DNA from: Azospirillum brasilense
GTDB taxonomy: Bacteria > Pseudomonadota > Alphaproteobacteria > Azospirillales > Azospirillaceae
Direction of reading: 5' to 3'
Assembly (NCBI RefSeq): GCF_005222205.1
Contig: NZ_CP032345.1
Location: forward strand, 1,799,501 to 1,863,500
DNA: 64,000 nucleotides
Shown piece after piece: positions 45,819 to 54,250 of the stretch. The position numbers and the translations under genes were made by a program. Below the pieces are notes generated by a model. That model was not told the origin of the DNA and searched no databases. It saw only the letters and a program-made list of their open reading frames with translations. The stretch's first letter is position 1, and the number at the start of each line of letters is the position of its first letter.

Positions 45819-46341
45819 TGAGCTTGGGCTTGGCACCGACGAGTTCGTCGAACGGGTGTTGACGCTGGTCGAGGCGGACGGAAGCGCCGCCCCGGCGAAG
45901 GGCGCGGAGCGTCGGCGGGTCGCCCTGGAGCGCCGCAACAAAGCGATGGCGGCCACCACCAAGGCCGCGCAGTCGGTGGCGGCCAGCGATGCGCCCGCGT
46001 CGCTGAAATCGGCCAAGCTCGCTGTGCAGAACGCCCGGCGCCGCGAGGCCGACGCGGTTTACCGCGCGGCCATCGCCGAGGGCGATGACTCGTGGAAGGT
46101 CGTCATCCGCGAGGCCGCCGAGCGGGTCGGCATGACCGTCGTAATTCCGCCCCGGCCCGGCGAGGTGGAGCATTACGGAGCGAAGGGTGAATTGGTTGGT
46201 CGGTCCAAACGAGTTGGCAATAAAATTACCCATTACACGGCGGATGGGCGAGCGGTGGGGACCACCACCTTGTCAGGTCGGAAGCTATTCAGCCGGTCGG
46301 TGACCGGGGCGGCCACGGGCAAACACATCATTCGGAACTGA
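45808..46341 (+). CDS. Unknown protein, second of a coupled pair
   Basis: 177 residues. The N-terminal half is Ala-rich helical (LAVQNARRREADAVYRAAIAEG). The C-terminal 55 residues consist of repeated beta-type units (HYGAKGELVGRSKRVGNKITHYTADGRAVGTTTLSGRKLFSRS) with alternating Tyr, Gly and basic residues. I do not recognise it. The 11-base overlap with its partner suggests dosage-matched production. Confidence 0.6.
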   Translation: MSADELGLGTDEFVERVLTLVEADGSAAPAKGAERRRVALERRNKAMAATTKAAQSVAASDAPASLKSAKLAVQNARRREADAVYRAAIAEGDDSWKVVIREAAERVGMTVVIPPRPGEVEHYGAKGELVGRSKRVGNKITHYTADGRAVGTTTLSGRKLFSRSVTGAATGKHIIRN

Positions 46342-46605
46342 TGAAGGTCGCGCCACACCCGGTTTTGGGCATGCCCAACACCATGGAAGCAAGGCTGTAG
46401 GATGGGTGGGCGGGTGGCGTGAGCCACACCGTCTTCCCATCAACCGAGCGACCATAGTAGCCGCCCGCTCGGCGTCGGCCGTGATGGTGGCGTTCAGGTC
46501 GATGCCGCAGTCGGCAAGGTCTGGGTCAGAAAGGGCGCGGCACCCTTGACTCGTTCGCCTCCCATTTTACCAGTAAAATGTGTCGTTCATGCAACGGCGT
46601 GTCGA
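46342..46605. other. Gap between unknown pair and resolvase operon
   Basis: About 260 bases between convergent genes. No gene is supported. A near-palindrome TTTTACCAGTAAAA (46563-46576) is the only visible structure and could be a termination or protein site. Confidence 0.45.
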
Positions 46606-46845
46606 TTATGACACGCCATGGTGCTTGTCCAACAACCCAGCAGCAACGTAGCAGTCGAGATGATGCCGCGCGTCCCAATTGAATTCGCGTCGGTCGACGC
46701 CGAGGTCGAGGCATTCACCCAACATGGTGATCAAGACGGCATGTTGTTCGTGCCAGTTGCTCGCGTCGTCGTCCATCGCCTCGGCCATCGCATTCGTGAT
46801 GATCACGGCCAAATCGGTGGGTAGGGATTTGTGAAAGACCCTCAC
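46606..46845 (-). CDS. Small acidic protein coupled to the serine recombinase
   Basis: 79 residues (MRVFHKSLPTDLAVIITNAMAEAMDDDASNWHEQHAVLITMLGECLDLGVDRREFNWDARHHLDCYVAAGLLDKHHGVS). Its ATG overlaps the recombinase stop by four bases. It is helical and acidic with several His. It may be an accessory factor or regulator of the recombinase; no known family is seen. Confidence 0.6.
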   Translation of the reverse strand: MRVFHKSLPTDLAVIITNAMAEAMDDDASNWHEQHAVLITMLGECLDLGVDRREFNWDARHHLDCYVAAGLLDKHHGVS

Positions 46846-47468
46846 TTGCTCGCCCCCGCCACGGCCTGCTTGGCGATCTTCGCGATGGTGGCACGGCTCG
46901 CGCCGGTCGCGGCGTTGATTTGGCTGTAGGTCAGCCCCTTGGCGAGCATCGTGGCGATTCCGGCATTTCGCTTCTCGTCGGCCGGGCGGCCCTTATACCG
47001 CCCGGCTTCTTTCGCTTTGGCTTGCCCCTGGGCCTGACGCCGCCGCCGGTCTTCGTAATCCTTTCGGGCTACGGCAGCGAGCACGTCGAGCATCATGCTG
47101 TTCACCGCCGAAAACATGCGGGCCGTGAATTCGTCCGTTGGGGCGGCCAACATCCACGACGTAGGGAGGTCGAGCGCCACCACCCGGATTTGTCGTTGGT
47201 CGAGTTCTGCGCGAAGCCGGGACCAGTCGGCGGCGGTCAACCGGCTGAGGCGGTCTACCTGCTCCACGAGAATTACATTGCCGGGTTCCTGGCAATCGCC
47301 CAGCAGCCGGAATAGCTCCGGCCGAGCCAGTTTCGCCCCCGACTCGTTCTCGACGTAGGTCGCCGCGATGGTCAGGCCGCGTTCGGCCGCGAACGCGGCA
47401 ATTTGCTCGCGGGCGCGGGTCGCGTCCTGCTCGGTGGTGCTGGCTCGGAGGTAAGCTCGAACGAACAT
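46842..47468 (-). CDS. Serine recombinase (resolvase/invertase family)
   Basis: 208 residues. The catalytic Ser10 is in AYLRASTTEQDATRAREQ; VILVEQVDRLSRLTAADWSRLRAEL carries the conserved Asp-Arg-xx-Arg segment. A long helix (MMLDVLAAVARKDYEDRRRRQAQGQAKAKEAGRYKGRP) leads to a C-terminal HTH (YSQINAATGASRATIAKIAKQA). This is the Tn3/Hin-type layout, without the large domain of phage serine integrases. It may resolve multimers or invert DNA. An array of GGTTC motifs and a sigma-70-like promoter lie upstream. Confidence 0.92.
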   Translation of the reverse strand: MFVRAYLRASTTEQDATRAREQIAAFAAERGLTIAATYVENESGAKLARPELFRLLGDCQEPGNVILVEQVDRLSRLTAADWSRLRAELDQRQIRVVALDLPTSWMLAAPTDEFTARMFSAVNSMMLDVLAAVARKDYEDRRRRQAQGQAKAKEAGRYKGRPADEKRNAGIATMLAKGLTYSQINAATGASRATIAKIAKQAVAGASK

Positions 47469-47483
47469 GGTGGTGTGCCATCC

Positions 47484-47590
47484 GGTTCACTTTGGATGGT
47501 TCATATAATAGTGGTTCATTTTGGTTGGTCAACAGGTATTTGTTGAACCAGTCGAAGGCTGGTTCAGTAGACCCATACCCAATTCGAACC
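47484..47590. repeat. GGTTC/GAACC iterated motif array
   Basis: GGTTCA at 47484, 47498, 47513 and 47561 with inverted GAACC at 47545 and 47586. The first three are spaced 14-15 bases and share GGTTCAYTTTGGWT-like context. A close relative (GGTTCATCTTGGTT at 55,589) with four more GGTTC/GAACC words lies beside attR. It looks like an operator or recombinase subsite array. Confidence 0.6.
47505..47532 (-). promoter_or_regulatory. Sigma-70-like promoter of the resolvase operon
   Basis: On the minus strand TTGACC is followed after 16 bases by TATTAT. The GGTTCA repeats overlap both elements, a layout fit for repression by a repeat-binding protein. Confidence 0.55.
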
Positions 47591-47763
47591 GGCACTCTAC
47601 TGCCGCAGGTTGGAGCGCGCGGCTTACCTCACGGCCCACCAGCCTCGACAGACGGCTGCCGGAACGACCAGCACGCGAACTGCCCCGGCCGGTTGCACTT
47701 GCCCTTGGAGTTACTGCGGTGGCATGCTCCAGCCGCAATTTTTGGCAAATCGGTGGCAGGGGT

Positions 47764-50700
47764 ATGAGCGAAGCGTTTTTCGAGCGGCCGATCCTGAACT
47801 CGCCCTACGCTTACCCTGCCCGCCATTGGGAACTGGACGCCGACGGCCAGCCGACGAACCGGATCGTCGAGCATCGTCGCCGGTCCGAACTCATCAGCCC
47901 TATTCCGAAGACGAAGAAGCGCCGCAGCCCGACTCAGACAAGCCTCGACCTCGACCGCACCGCCGACCTGACGCACGACGGGCAGGAATACAACCCAACC
48001 CCCTACATCAACAAGATTCGCAGCGAGGTGGAATCCTGGCGCCGGTTGCCCAACCCCAATGACTGGGGGGTGACGCCGGAAACCGCCCGCCTGCTCCAGC
48101 ATTGGCGTCACCATCCGTTCCAGGGGGTTCGCCCTTTCTTCTGCCAGATCGAGGCGGTTGAAACCGCGATCTGGTTGACCGAGGTCGCTCCGCAGCGCGG
48201 CGAAATCTGGCAGCACATCAAGGGCGCCAACCAGCAAGCCAACCCGGAACTGCTGCGCATGGCGCTGAAGCTCGCCACCGGCGCGGGCAAGACCACCGTC
48301 ATGTCGATGCTGATCGCGTGGCAGACGGTCAACGCCGTTCGCCATCCGAACGCCAAGTCCTTCTCGCGCGGCTTCCTGATCGTGGCGCCGGGCATCACCA
48401 TTCGTGACCGGCTGCGCGTGCTGCTGCCCAACGACCCCGAGAGCTACTACCGCAATCGCGAGATCGTTCCGGGCGACATGCTCGCCGACATCGAGCGGGC
48501 CAAGATCGTCATCACCAACTACCACGCCTTCAAGCGGCGCGAGCGCATGGAGGTTTCGAAGGTCGGGCGGGCGCTGCTCAAGGGGCGCGGCCCGGACCTC
48601 GACACGTTGGAAACCGAAGGCCAGATGCTCCAGCGCGTGATGCCGGACCTGATGGGCTTGAAGAGCATCGTCGTGCTGAACGACGAGGCTCACCACTGCT
48701 ACCGCGAAAAACCTCCCGAACAGGGCGGCACCGATGATGTCGCCGCGCTGAAAGGCGACGAGAAAGACGAGGCCAAGCGCAACAACGAGGCCGCACGCCT
48801 GTGGATTTCCGGGCTGGAGACCGTCAAGCGCAAGTTGGGCCTGCGAGCCGTCTACGACCTGTCGGCCACGCCCTTCTTCCTGAACGGCTCCGGCTACGCC
48901 GAGGGAACCCTGTTCCCGTGGACGGTCAGCGACTTCTCGCTGATGGACGCCATCGAGTGCGGCATTGTCAAGCTGCCCCGCGTGCCGGTGGCCGACAACA
49001 TCCCCGGCGCCGACGTGCCGAAGTTCCGCGACCTGTGGACCCACATCGGCAAGCGCATGCCCAAGGCTGGGCGCGGTGCGGGCAAGACGCTCGACCCGCT
49101 GGCGATCCCGGTGGAGCTACAGACCGCGCTGGAGGCGCTCTACGGCCATTACGCCAAGACCTTCGACCTGTGGGAGCATGAAGGTATCGGCGTTCCGCCG
49201 GTCTTCATCGTGGTCTGCAACAACACCGCCACGTCGAAGCTGGTGCATGACTACATCTCCGGCTTCCACCGTCCCAACCCCGATGGGTCCGCGACGTTGG
49301 AGCACGGGCGCCTCCCTCTGTTCCGAAACTTCGACGAATCCGGCAACCGGCTGGCCCGGCCGCGCACCCTGCTGATCGACAGCGAGCAGTTGGAGTCCGG
49401 CGAGGCGCTGGACAAGGATTTCCGCGCCATCGCGGGTGATGAGATCGAGCGGTTCCGCCGCGAGATCGTCGAGCGCACCGGCGATATCCGCAAAGGCGAG
49501 GCGATCACCGACCAAGACCTTCTGCGCGAGGTGATGAACACCGTCGGCAAGAAGGGGAAGCTCGGCGAGTCGATCCGCTGCGTCGTCTCCGTCTCCATGC
49601 TGACGGAAGGATGGGACACCAACACCGTCACCCATGTGCTGGGCGTGCGCGCCTTCGGCACGCAGTTGCTCTGCGAACAGGTGGTCGGCCGCGCCCTGCG
49701 GCGCCAGTCCTACGACCTGAACGGCGAAGGGCTGTTCAATGTCGAATACGCCGACGTGCTGGGCGTGCCCTTCAACTTCAACGCCAAGCCGGTCATCGCC
49801 CCGCCCGCTAAGCCACGCGAGACGGTGACGGTCCAGGCGGTGCGGCCCGACCGCGATGCGCTGGAAATCACCTTCCCCCGCGTCGAGGGCTATCGCGTCG
49901 AACTGCCGGAGGAGCGGCTGACTGCCGCCTTCGGCCCGGACTCCGTGCTCGACCTCAACCCCGATCTGGTCGGCCCGTCCGTCACCAAGAACCAGGGCAT
50001 CGTCGGCGAAGGGGTCGATTTGACCATCGCCCATCTGGAGGACATGCGCCAGTCCACCATCCTGTTCCATCTGGCCCGCCACCTGCTGTTCCAGAAATTC
50101 CGCGATCCAGGCGCGGAACCGAAGCTCCATCTGTTCGGCCAGTTGAAGCGGATCACCAAGCAGTGGCTCGACGGCGGCTATCTGCGCTGCACCGGCGGCA
50201 CTTACCCGGCGCAGGTCATCTACCGGGAAATCGCCGACATGGCTGCGGAGCGGATCACCGCCGCGATCACGTCGGCGCATGTCGGCGACCGGCCGGTCAA
50301 GGCGGTGCTCGACAGCTACAACCCCAAAGGCTCCACAGCCTTCGTCAGCTTCACCACGTCGAAGACCACGCGCTGGCAGACCGACCCGCGCAAATGCCAC
50401 GTCAACTGGGTGGTCTGCGACAGCGATTGGGAGGCCGAACTGTGCCGGGTGGTCGAAACGAACCCGCGCGTCCTGTCCTATGTGAAGAACCACGCCCTGG
50501 GCTTCGAGGTGCCATACCGGCATGGCTCCACCCCGCGCCGCTACCTGCCGGACTTCATCGTCCGCATCGACGACGGACGCGGTGCGCAAGACCCGCTGAA
50601 CCTGATCGTTGAGGTGAAGGGCTATCGCGGCGAGGACGCCAAGGACAAGGCGGAAACCATGCGTGCCTACTGGGTGCAGGGTGTCAACAACCTGGGCAGC

Positions 50701-50877
50701 TTCGGCCGCTGGGCGTTCACCGAGTTCACCGCCGTCTACGAGATGGATGCGGCTTTCGCGGCACTGGTCGAATCGTTCCAGTCAAAGCCAGCGAGCCGCT
50801 TCCGTGCATTTTTGGGAATTGCCGGTCCGGGGATGACAACGGACGAGATTATGGAGCTTACCCGTGGCGACAAATAA
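47764..50877 (+). CDS. Type III-like restriction endonuclease subunit (Res-like helicase-nuclease)
   Basis: 1037 residues. Superfamily 2 helicase motifs: Walker A ATGAGKTT (171-178), DEAH (307-310, LNDEAHHC), motif III YDLSATPFF and motif VI EQVVGRALRR (about 638-648). The C-terminal nuclease is PD-(D/E)xK with Asp930 (YLPDFIVRI) and Glu950-x-Lys952 (LIVEVKGYRGE), the same order as type III Res proteins. It likely translocates on and cleaves foreign DNA unmethylated at the partner's site. First gene of a four-gene cluster; the end overlaps the PIN gene by 14 bases. Confidence 0.88.
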   Translation: MSEAFFERPILNSPYAYPARHWELDADGQPTNRIVEHRRRSELISPIPKTKKRRSPTQTSLDLDRTADLTHDGQEYNPTPYINKIRSEVESWRRLPNPNDWGVTPETARLLQHWRHHPFQGVRPFFCQIEAVETAIWLTEVAPQRGEIWQHIKGANQQANPELLRMALKLATGAGKTTVMSMLIAWQTVNAVRHPNAKSFSRGFLIVAPGITIRDRLRVLLPNDPESYYRNREIVPGDMLADIERAKIVITNYHAFKRRERMEVSKVGRALLKGRGPDLDTLETEGQMLQRVMPDLMGLKSIVVLNDEAHHCYREKPPEQGGTDDVAALKGDEKDEAKRNNEAARLWISGLETVKRKLGLRAVYDLSATPFFLNGSGYAEGTLFPWTVSDFSLMDAIECGIVKLPRVPVADNIPGADVPKFRDLWTHIGKRMPKAGRGAGKTLDPLAIPVELQTALEALYGHYAKTFDLWEHEGIGVPPVFIVVCNNTATSKLVHDYISGFHRPNPDGSATLEHGRLPLFRNFDESGNRLARPRTLLIDSEQLESGEALDKDFRAIAGDEIERFRREIVERTGDIRKGEAITDQDLLREVMNTVGKKGKLGESIRCVVSVSMLTEGWDTNTVTHVLGVRAFGTQLLCEQVVGRALRRQSYDLNGEGLFNVEYADVLGVPFNFNAKPVIAPPAKPRETVTVQAVRPDRDALEITFPRVEGYRVELPEERLTAAFGPDSVLDLNPDLVGPSVTKNQGIVGEGVDLTIAHLEDMRQSTILFHLARHLLFQKFRDPGAEPKLHLFGQLKRITKQWLDGGYLRCTGGTYPAQVIYREIADMAAERITAAITSAHVGDRPVKAVLDSYNPKGSTAFVSFTTSKTTRWQTDPRKCHVNWVVCDSDWEAELCRVVETNPRVLSYVKNHALGFEVPYRHGSTPRRYLPDFIVRIDDGRGAQDPLNLIVEVKGYRGEDAKDKAETMRAYWVQGVNNLGSFGRWAFTEFTAVYEMDAAFAALVESFQSKPASRFRAFLGIAGPGMTTDEIMELTRGDK

Positions 50878-51322
50878 CAGAACCTTGGTTGACACGAACA
50901 TCCTGCTCGATCTCGTCACGAAGGATGAAAAGTGGGGGGGGTGGTCGGTGGCGCAATTGGAAGCTGCCGCTGCCAAAGGCCCTCTCTTCGTCAACAAGGT
51001 TATATTCGCCGAGTTGTCGGTCCGTTTCGACAGCGCCAAGAGCGTGCTCGCGATGCTGGACGGCATGAAGATCGATTTTGCGGATATTCCCCATGATGCC
51101 ATGTTCCTTGCGGGCAAGGCGTTTTCCCAATATCGGAAGGCCGGGGGCACGAAGCAGGGGGTGCTGCCCGACTTCTTCATCGGGGCGCATGCCCAGGTGG
51201 TCGGGACACCGTTGCTGACCCGCGATACCGGGCGGTTTTCCACCTATTTCCCCAGCGTGCCGTTGATCACCCCGACGACGGTTCCGCCGCTGGCGGGGGG
51301 CGGCAAGCCATTGTGTCATTGA
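50864..51322 (+). CDS. PIN-domain protein inside the restriction cluster
   Basis: 152 residues of the VapC/PIN nuclease fold. Acidic catalytic residues are Asp10 (LVDTNILLD), Glu50 (IFAELSVRF), Asp103 (LPDFFIGAHA) and Asp121 (LTRDTGRFSTYFP), a full set. PIN proteins cut RNA (typically as toxins) or DNA. A dedicated VapB-type antitoxin gene is absent: upstream is the Res gene, overlapping by 14 bases from a GTG start, and downstream is the methyltransferase. It may therefore be an additional effector or be controlled by a cluster partner. Confidence 0.87.
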   Translation: MATNNRTLVDTNILLDLVTKDEKWGGWSVAQLEAAAAKGPLFVNKVIFAELSVRFDSAKSVLAMLDGMKIDFADIPHDAMFLAGKAFSQYRKAGGTKQGVLPDFFIGAHAQVVGTPLLTRDTGRFSTYFPSVPLITPTTVPPLAGGGKPLCH

Positions 51323-51394
51323 TGCCGGACGGCCACCACGCCGGACCCGTGCGCACGGTTCCTATTGAGTTCTCATCGTCCCAAGGTAGATCAC

Positions 51395-54250
51395 ATGGCT
51401 GAGAAAGAGATCGGCGCGATTCGTCACAAGGACGCCAAGCGGCGGTTGATCCCGACGGCGGAGTTGCAGTCGGTGATGGACGAGGCCGAGAAGGCACCCG
51501 TCCGCGTCGCCTACGAGCGGCGCAACCGCGATCTCGATCCGCAACTGGTGTGGCGCGGCAAGGATGAACAGGATTGGTCGGACCTGATCGTCCAGGCGCC
51601 GCCGCTCTACATTCAGGAGAAGGTCCACCCGAAGGTTCTGATCGAGGAGTTGAAGCGCGAAACCCGTGCGCGGGCCGAGGGCAGGAAGCCCAAGGGCAGC
51701 AATTACGAGATGTTCGCCGACTTCAACGGGCTGCCCGACAAGGATGTGGCGACCGAGTTCTACCGCCACGACTCCAACTGGACCAACCGGATAGTGTTGG
51801 GCGACAGCCTTTCCGTGATGGCGAGCCTTGCGGAGCGCGAGGGGCTGCGCGGCAAGGTCCAGTGCATCTATTTCGACCCGCCCTATGGCATCAGGTTCAA
51901 CAGCAATTTCCAATGGTCCACCACCAGCCGCGACGTGAAGGACGGCAACAAGGACCACATCACCCGCGAGCCGGAGCAGGTGCGCGCCTTCCGCGACACA
52001 TGGCGCGACGGCATCCACTCCTACCTCACCTACCTGCGCGACCGCTTGACCGTCGCTCGCGACCTTCTGGCCGACAGCGGGTCGATCTTCGTCCAGATCG
52101 GCGACGAGAACGTGCATCGGGTGCGGGCGCTGCTCGAAGAGGTCTTTGGCGAAGATAATTTTATTTCAGAAATTCTCGTTAAAAAGAAAGGAAGTCAAAA
52201 ATCATCAGGGCTTGATCCAGTTAATGATTACATACTCTGGTTCTCAAAATCATCACGCTCAAGTGGTGTTTTGAAGATACGCAGCCTCTTTGAGGCGAGA
52301 GAAATCGATGCCGAGACTATTGATGAGTTCTCCCGTGTCGAGATGCCGAATGGGAATGCGTATAATTTGAAATCTTATGTCGATAAGAGTGGTGGAAAGT
52401 TAGATTTCCGAGCCTTTCCGAAGCGAGTATTTGAGGAGTTCCCTGGTGGGCGCCTGTTCAGACCTTGGCCCATCACGAATGGTGGCGAGCGCCCTGCACA
52501 AATGGACCCTGTGGTATACAATGGAGAGCCTATCTACCCGCCAAAAGGAAATTGTTGGCGCCACACATCTCGCCCCGGCGATGAGGGTCTTCCGGGAATG
52601 GAAAGAAACAAAATCGCGGGGAGAATCATCAAGTCGAAGACAAGCCTGGACTATAAGCGTTACTTAGATGACTTCCCTTACAAGTCAATTTCAAATTGGT
52701 GGGATGGATTCGGTGGGGCAGCAGATCAAATTTATGTTGTCCAAACAAATGAGCGGTTGATCGAACGCTGTATCCTGATGGCGACCGACCCTGGCGATAT
52801 CGTCCTCGATCCCACCTGCGGCTCGGGAACGACCGCCTATGTCGCCGAGCAATGGGGACGGCGGTGGATCACCATCGACACATCACGGGTGGCGCTGGCA
52901 CTGGCCCGCGCCCGCATCATGGGGGCGCGCTACCCCTATTACCTGTTGGCCGATAGCCGCGAGGGCCAGATCAAGGAAGGCGAGGTCACTCGCACCCCAC
53001 CGAAGGACGCCGCTACGCGCGGCGACATACGGCAAGGCTTCGTGTATCGGCGCCATGCCTACATCACGTCCGGTGTCATCGCTAATAACGCCGAGATCGA
53101 CGTGATCTGGGAGGGGGCGCAGAAGCGGCTGGAGCCGTTGCGTGCTCAACTGAACGCTACGCTCGGCACCGGCTGGGAAGAGTGGGAAATCCCCCGCTTG
53201 GCGGAGGAGAACTGGCCGAAGGCGGCGAAGGCGCTGCACGCCGAATGGTGGGCGTTGCGCATCCAGCGCCAGAAGGACATCGACGCCTCGATCTCCGCCA
53301 AGGCCGAGTTCGAGTATCTCTACGACAAGCCCTATGTGGACAACGGCAAGGTCCGTGTCGCTGGTCCCTTCACGGTGGAGAGCCTGTCGCCGCACCGCAT
53401 CCTCGCCATGGATCAGGACGACGAACTGATCGACCTGCTCGACGCGGCCGAGGGCAAGCGCAAGGCGTCCGACCTCGCCCCGGACGACTTCGCGGCGATG
53501 ATCCTCGACAACCTGCGGGCGGCCGGGGTGCAGCAGGCGCACAAGGAGGACCGCATCGCCTTCACGTCGCTGACCCCCTGGCCGGGCGATTTCATCGCCG
53601 CCGAGGGGCGCTACATGGAGGGCGAGCGCGAACGCCGCGCGGGCATCCTGATCGGGCCTGAGTTCGGCACGGTGTCGCGCGCCGATCTGGTGGCGGCAGC
53701 CCGCGAAGCGGGCGACGCCGGGTTCGACGTGGTGGTGGCCTGCGCCTTCAACTACGACGCCCGCTCGGCCGATTTCGAGAAGCTGGGGCGCATCCCGGTG
53801 TTGAAGGCGCGGATGAACCCCGACCTGCACATGGGCGGCGACCTGAAGACGACAGGCACGGGCAACCTGTTCGTCGTGTTCGGCGAACCGGACATCGACA
53901 TCCTGAAGGACGCCGACGGCCGCCTGCGTGTGCGGATCAAGGGCATCGATGTTTTCCACCCCTCCACTGGTGAGATCACCTCGGGTGGCCCCGACACCAT
54001 TGCCGTCTGGTTCATCGACACCGATTACAACGAGGAGAGCTTCTTCGTCCGCCACGCCTATTTCCTGGGCGCGTCCGACCCCTACAAGGCCCTGCGCACG
54101 ACGTTGAAGGCGGAGATCGACGCCGACGCCTGGGCCAGCCTGAACAGCGACACCAGCCGTCCTTTCGACCTGCCCACGTCGGGCCGGATCGCGGTGAAGG
54201 TCATCAACCACCTCGGTGATGAGGTGATGAAGGTGTTTTCAGTGGAGTGA
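51395..54250 (+). CDS. Site-specific DNA methyltransferase, beta class (Mod-like) with AT-rich specificity region
   Basis: 951 residues. Motif IV DPPYG is at 161-165 and the SAM-binding motif I DPTCGSGTT at 472-480, an order (IV, target recognition, I) that defines beta-class amino-methyltransferases such as type III Mod. Residues 253-462 between them are encoded by strikingly AT-rich DNA (about 52,150-52,770), with different codon use, as expected for a swapped target-recognition domain. About 430 residues follow motif I, much more than usual, perhaps binding Res or DNA. Start at 51395 (AAGG upstream). Its stop overlaps the last gene by four bases. Confidence 0.9.
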   Translation: MAEKEIGAIRHKDAKRRLIPTAELQSVMDEAEKAPVRVAYERRNRDLDPQLVWRGKDEQDWSDLIVQAPPLYIQEKVHPKVLIEELKRETRARAEGRKPKGSNYEMFADFNGLPDKDVATEFYRHDSNWTNRIVLGDSLSVMASLAEREGLRGKVQCIYFDPPYGIRFNSNFQWSTTSRDVKDGNKDHITREPEQVRAFRDTWRDGIHSYLTYLRDRLTVARDLLADSGSIFVQIGDENVHRVRALLEEVFGEDNFISEILVKKKGSQKSSGLDPVNDYILWFSKSSRSSGVLKIRSLFEAREIDAETIDEFSRVEMPNGNAYNLKSYVDKSGGKLDFRAFPKRVFEEFPGGRLFRPWPITNGGERPAQMDPVVYNGEPIYPPKGNCWRHTSRPGDEGLPGMERNKIAGRIIKSKTSLDYKRYLDDFPYKSISNWWDGFGGAADQIYVVQTNERLIERCILMATDPGDIVLDPTCGSGTTAYVAEQWGRRWITIDTSRVALALARARIMGARYPYYLLADSREGQIKEGEVTRTPPKDAATRGDIRQGFVYRRHAYITSGVIANNAEIDVIWEGAQKRLEPLRAQLNATLGTGWEEWEIPRLAEENWPKAAKALHAEWWALRIQRQKDIDASISAKAEFEYLYDKPYVDNGKVRVAGPFTVESLSPHRILAMDQDDELIDLLDAAEGKRKASDLAPDDFAAMILDNLRAAGVQQAHKEDRIAFTSLTPWPGDFIAAEGRYMEGERERRAGILIGPEFGTVSRADLVAAAREAGDAGFDVVVACAFNYDARSADFEKLGRIPVLKARMNPDLHMGGDLKTTGTGNLFVVFGEPDIDILKDADGRLRVRIKGIDVFHPSTGEITSGGPDTIAVWFIDTDYNEESFFVRHAYFLGASDPYKALRTTLKAEIDADAWASLNSDTSRPFDLPTSGRIAVKVINHLGDEVMKVFSVE

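Noticed and set aside
47575..47640. A tRNA-like T-arm (GCCGGTTCGAATTGGG on the minus strand)
   Set aside because: The T-stem does not pair and no cloverleaf forms; more likely part of the GGTTC array.
47521..50877. Longer Res start at 47,521
   Set aside because: The added 81 residues run through the resolvase promoter and GGTTC array and do not look protein-like; the ATG at 47,764 gives the natural start.
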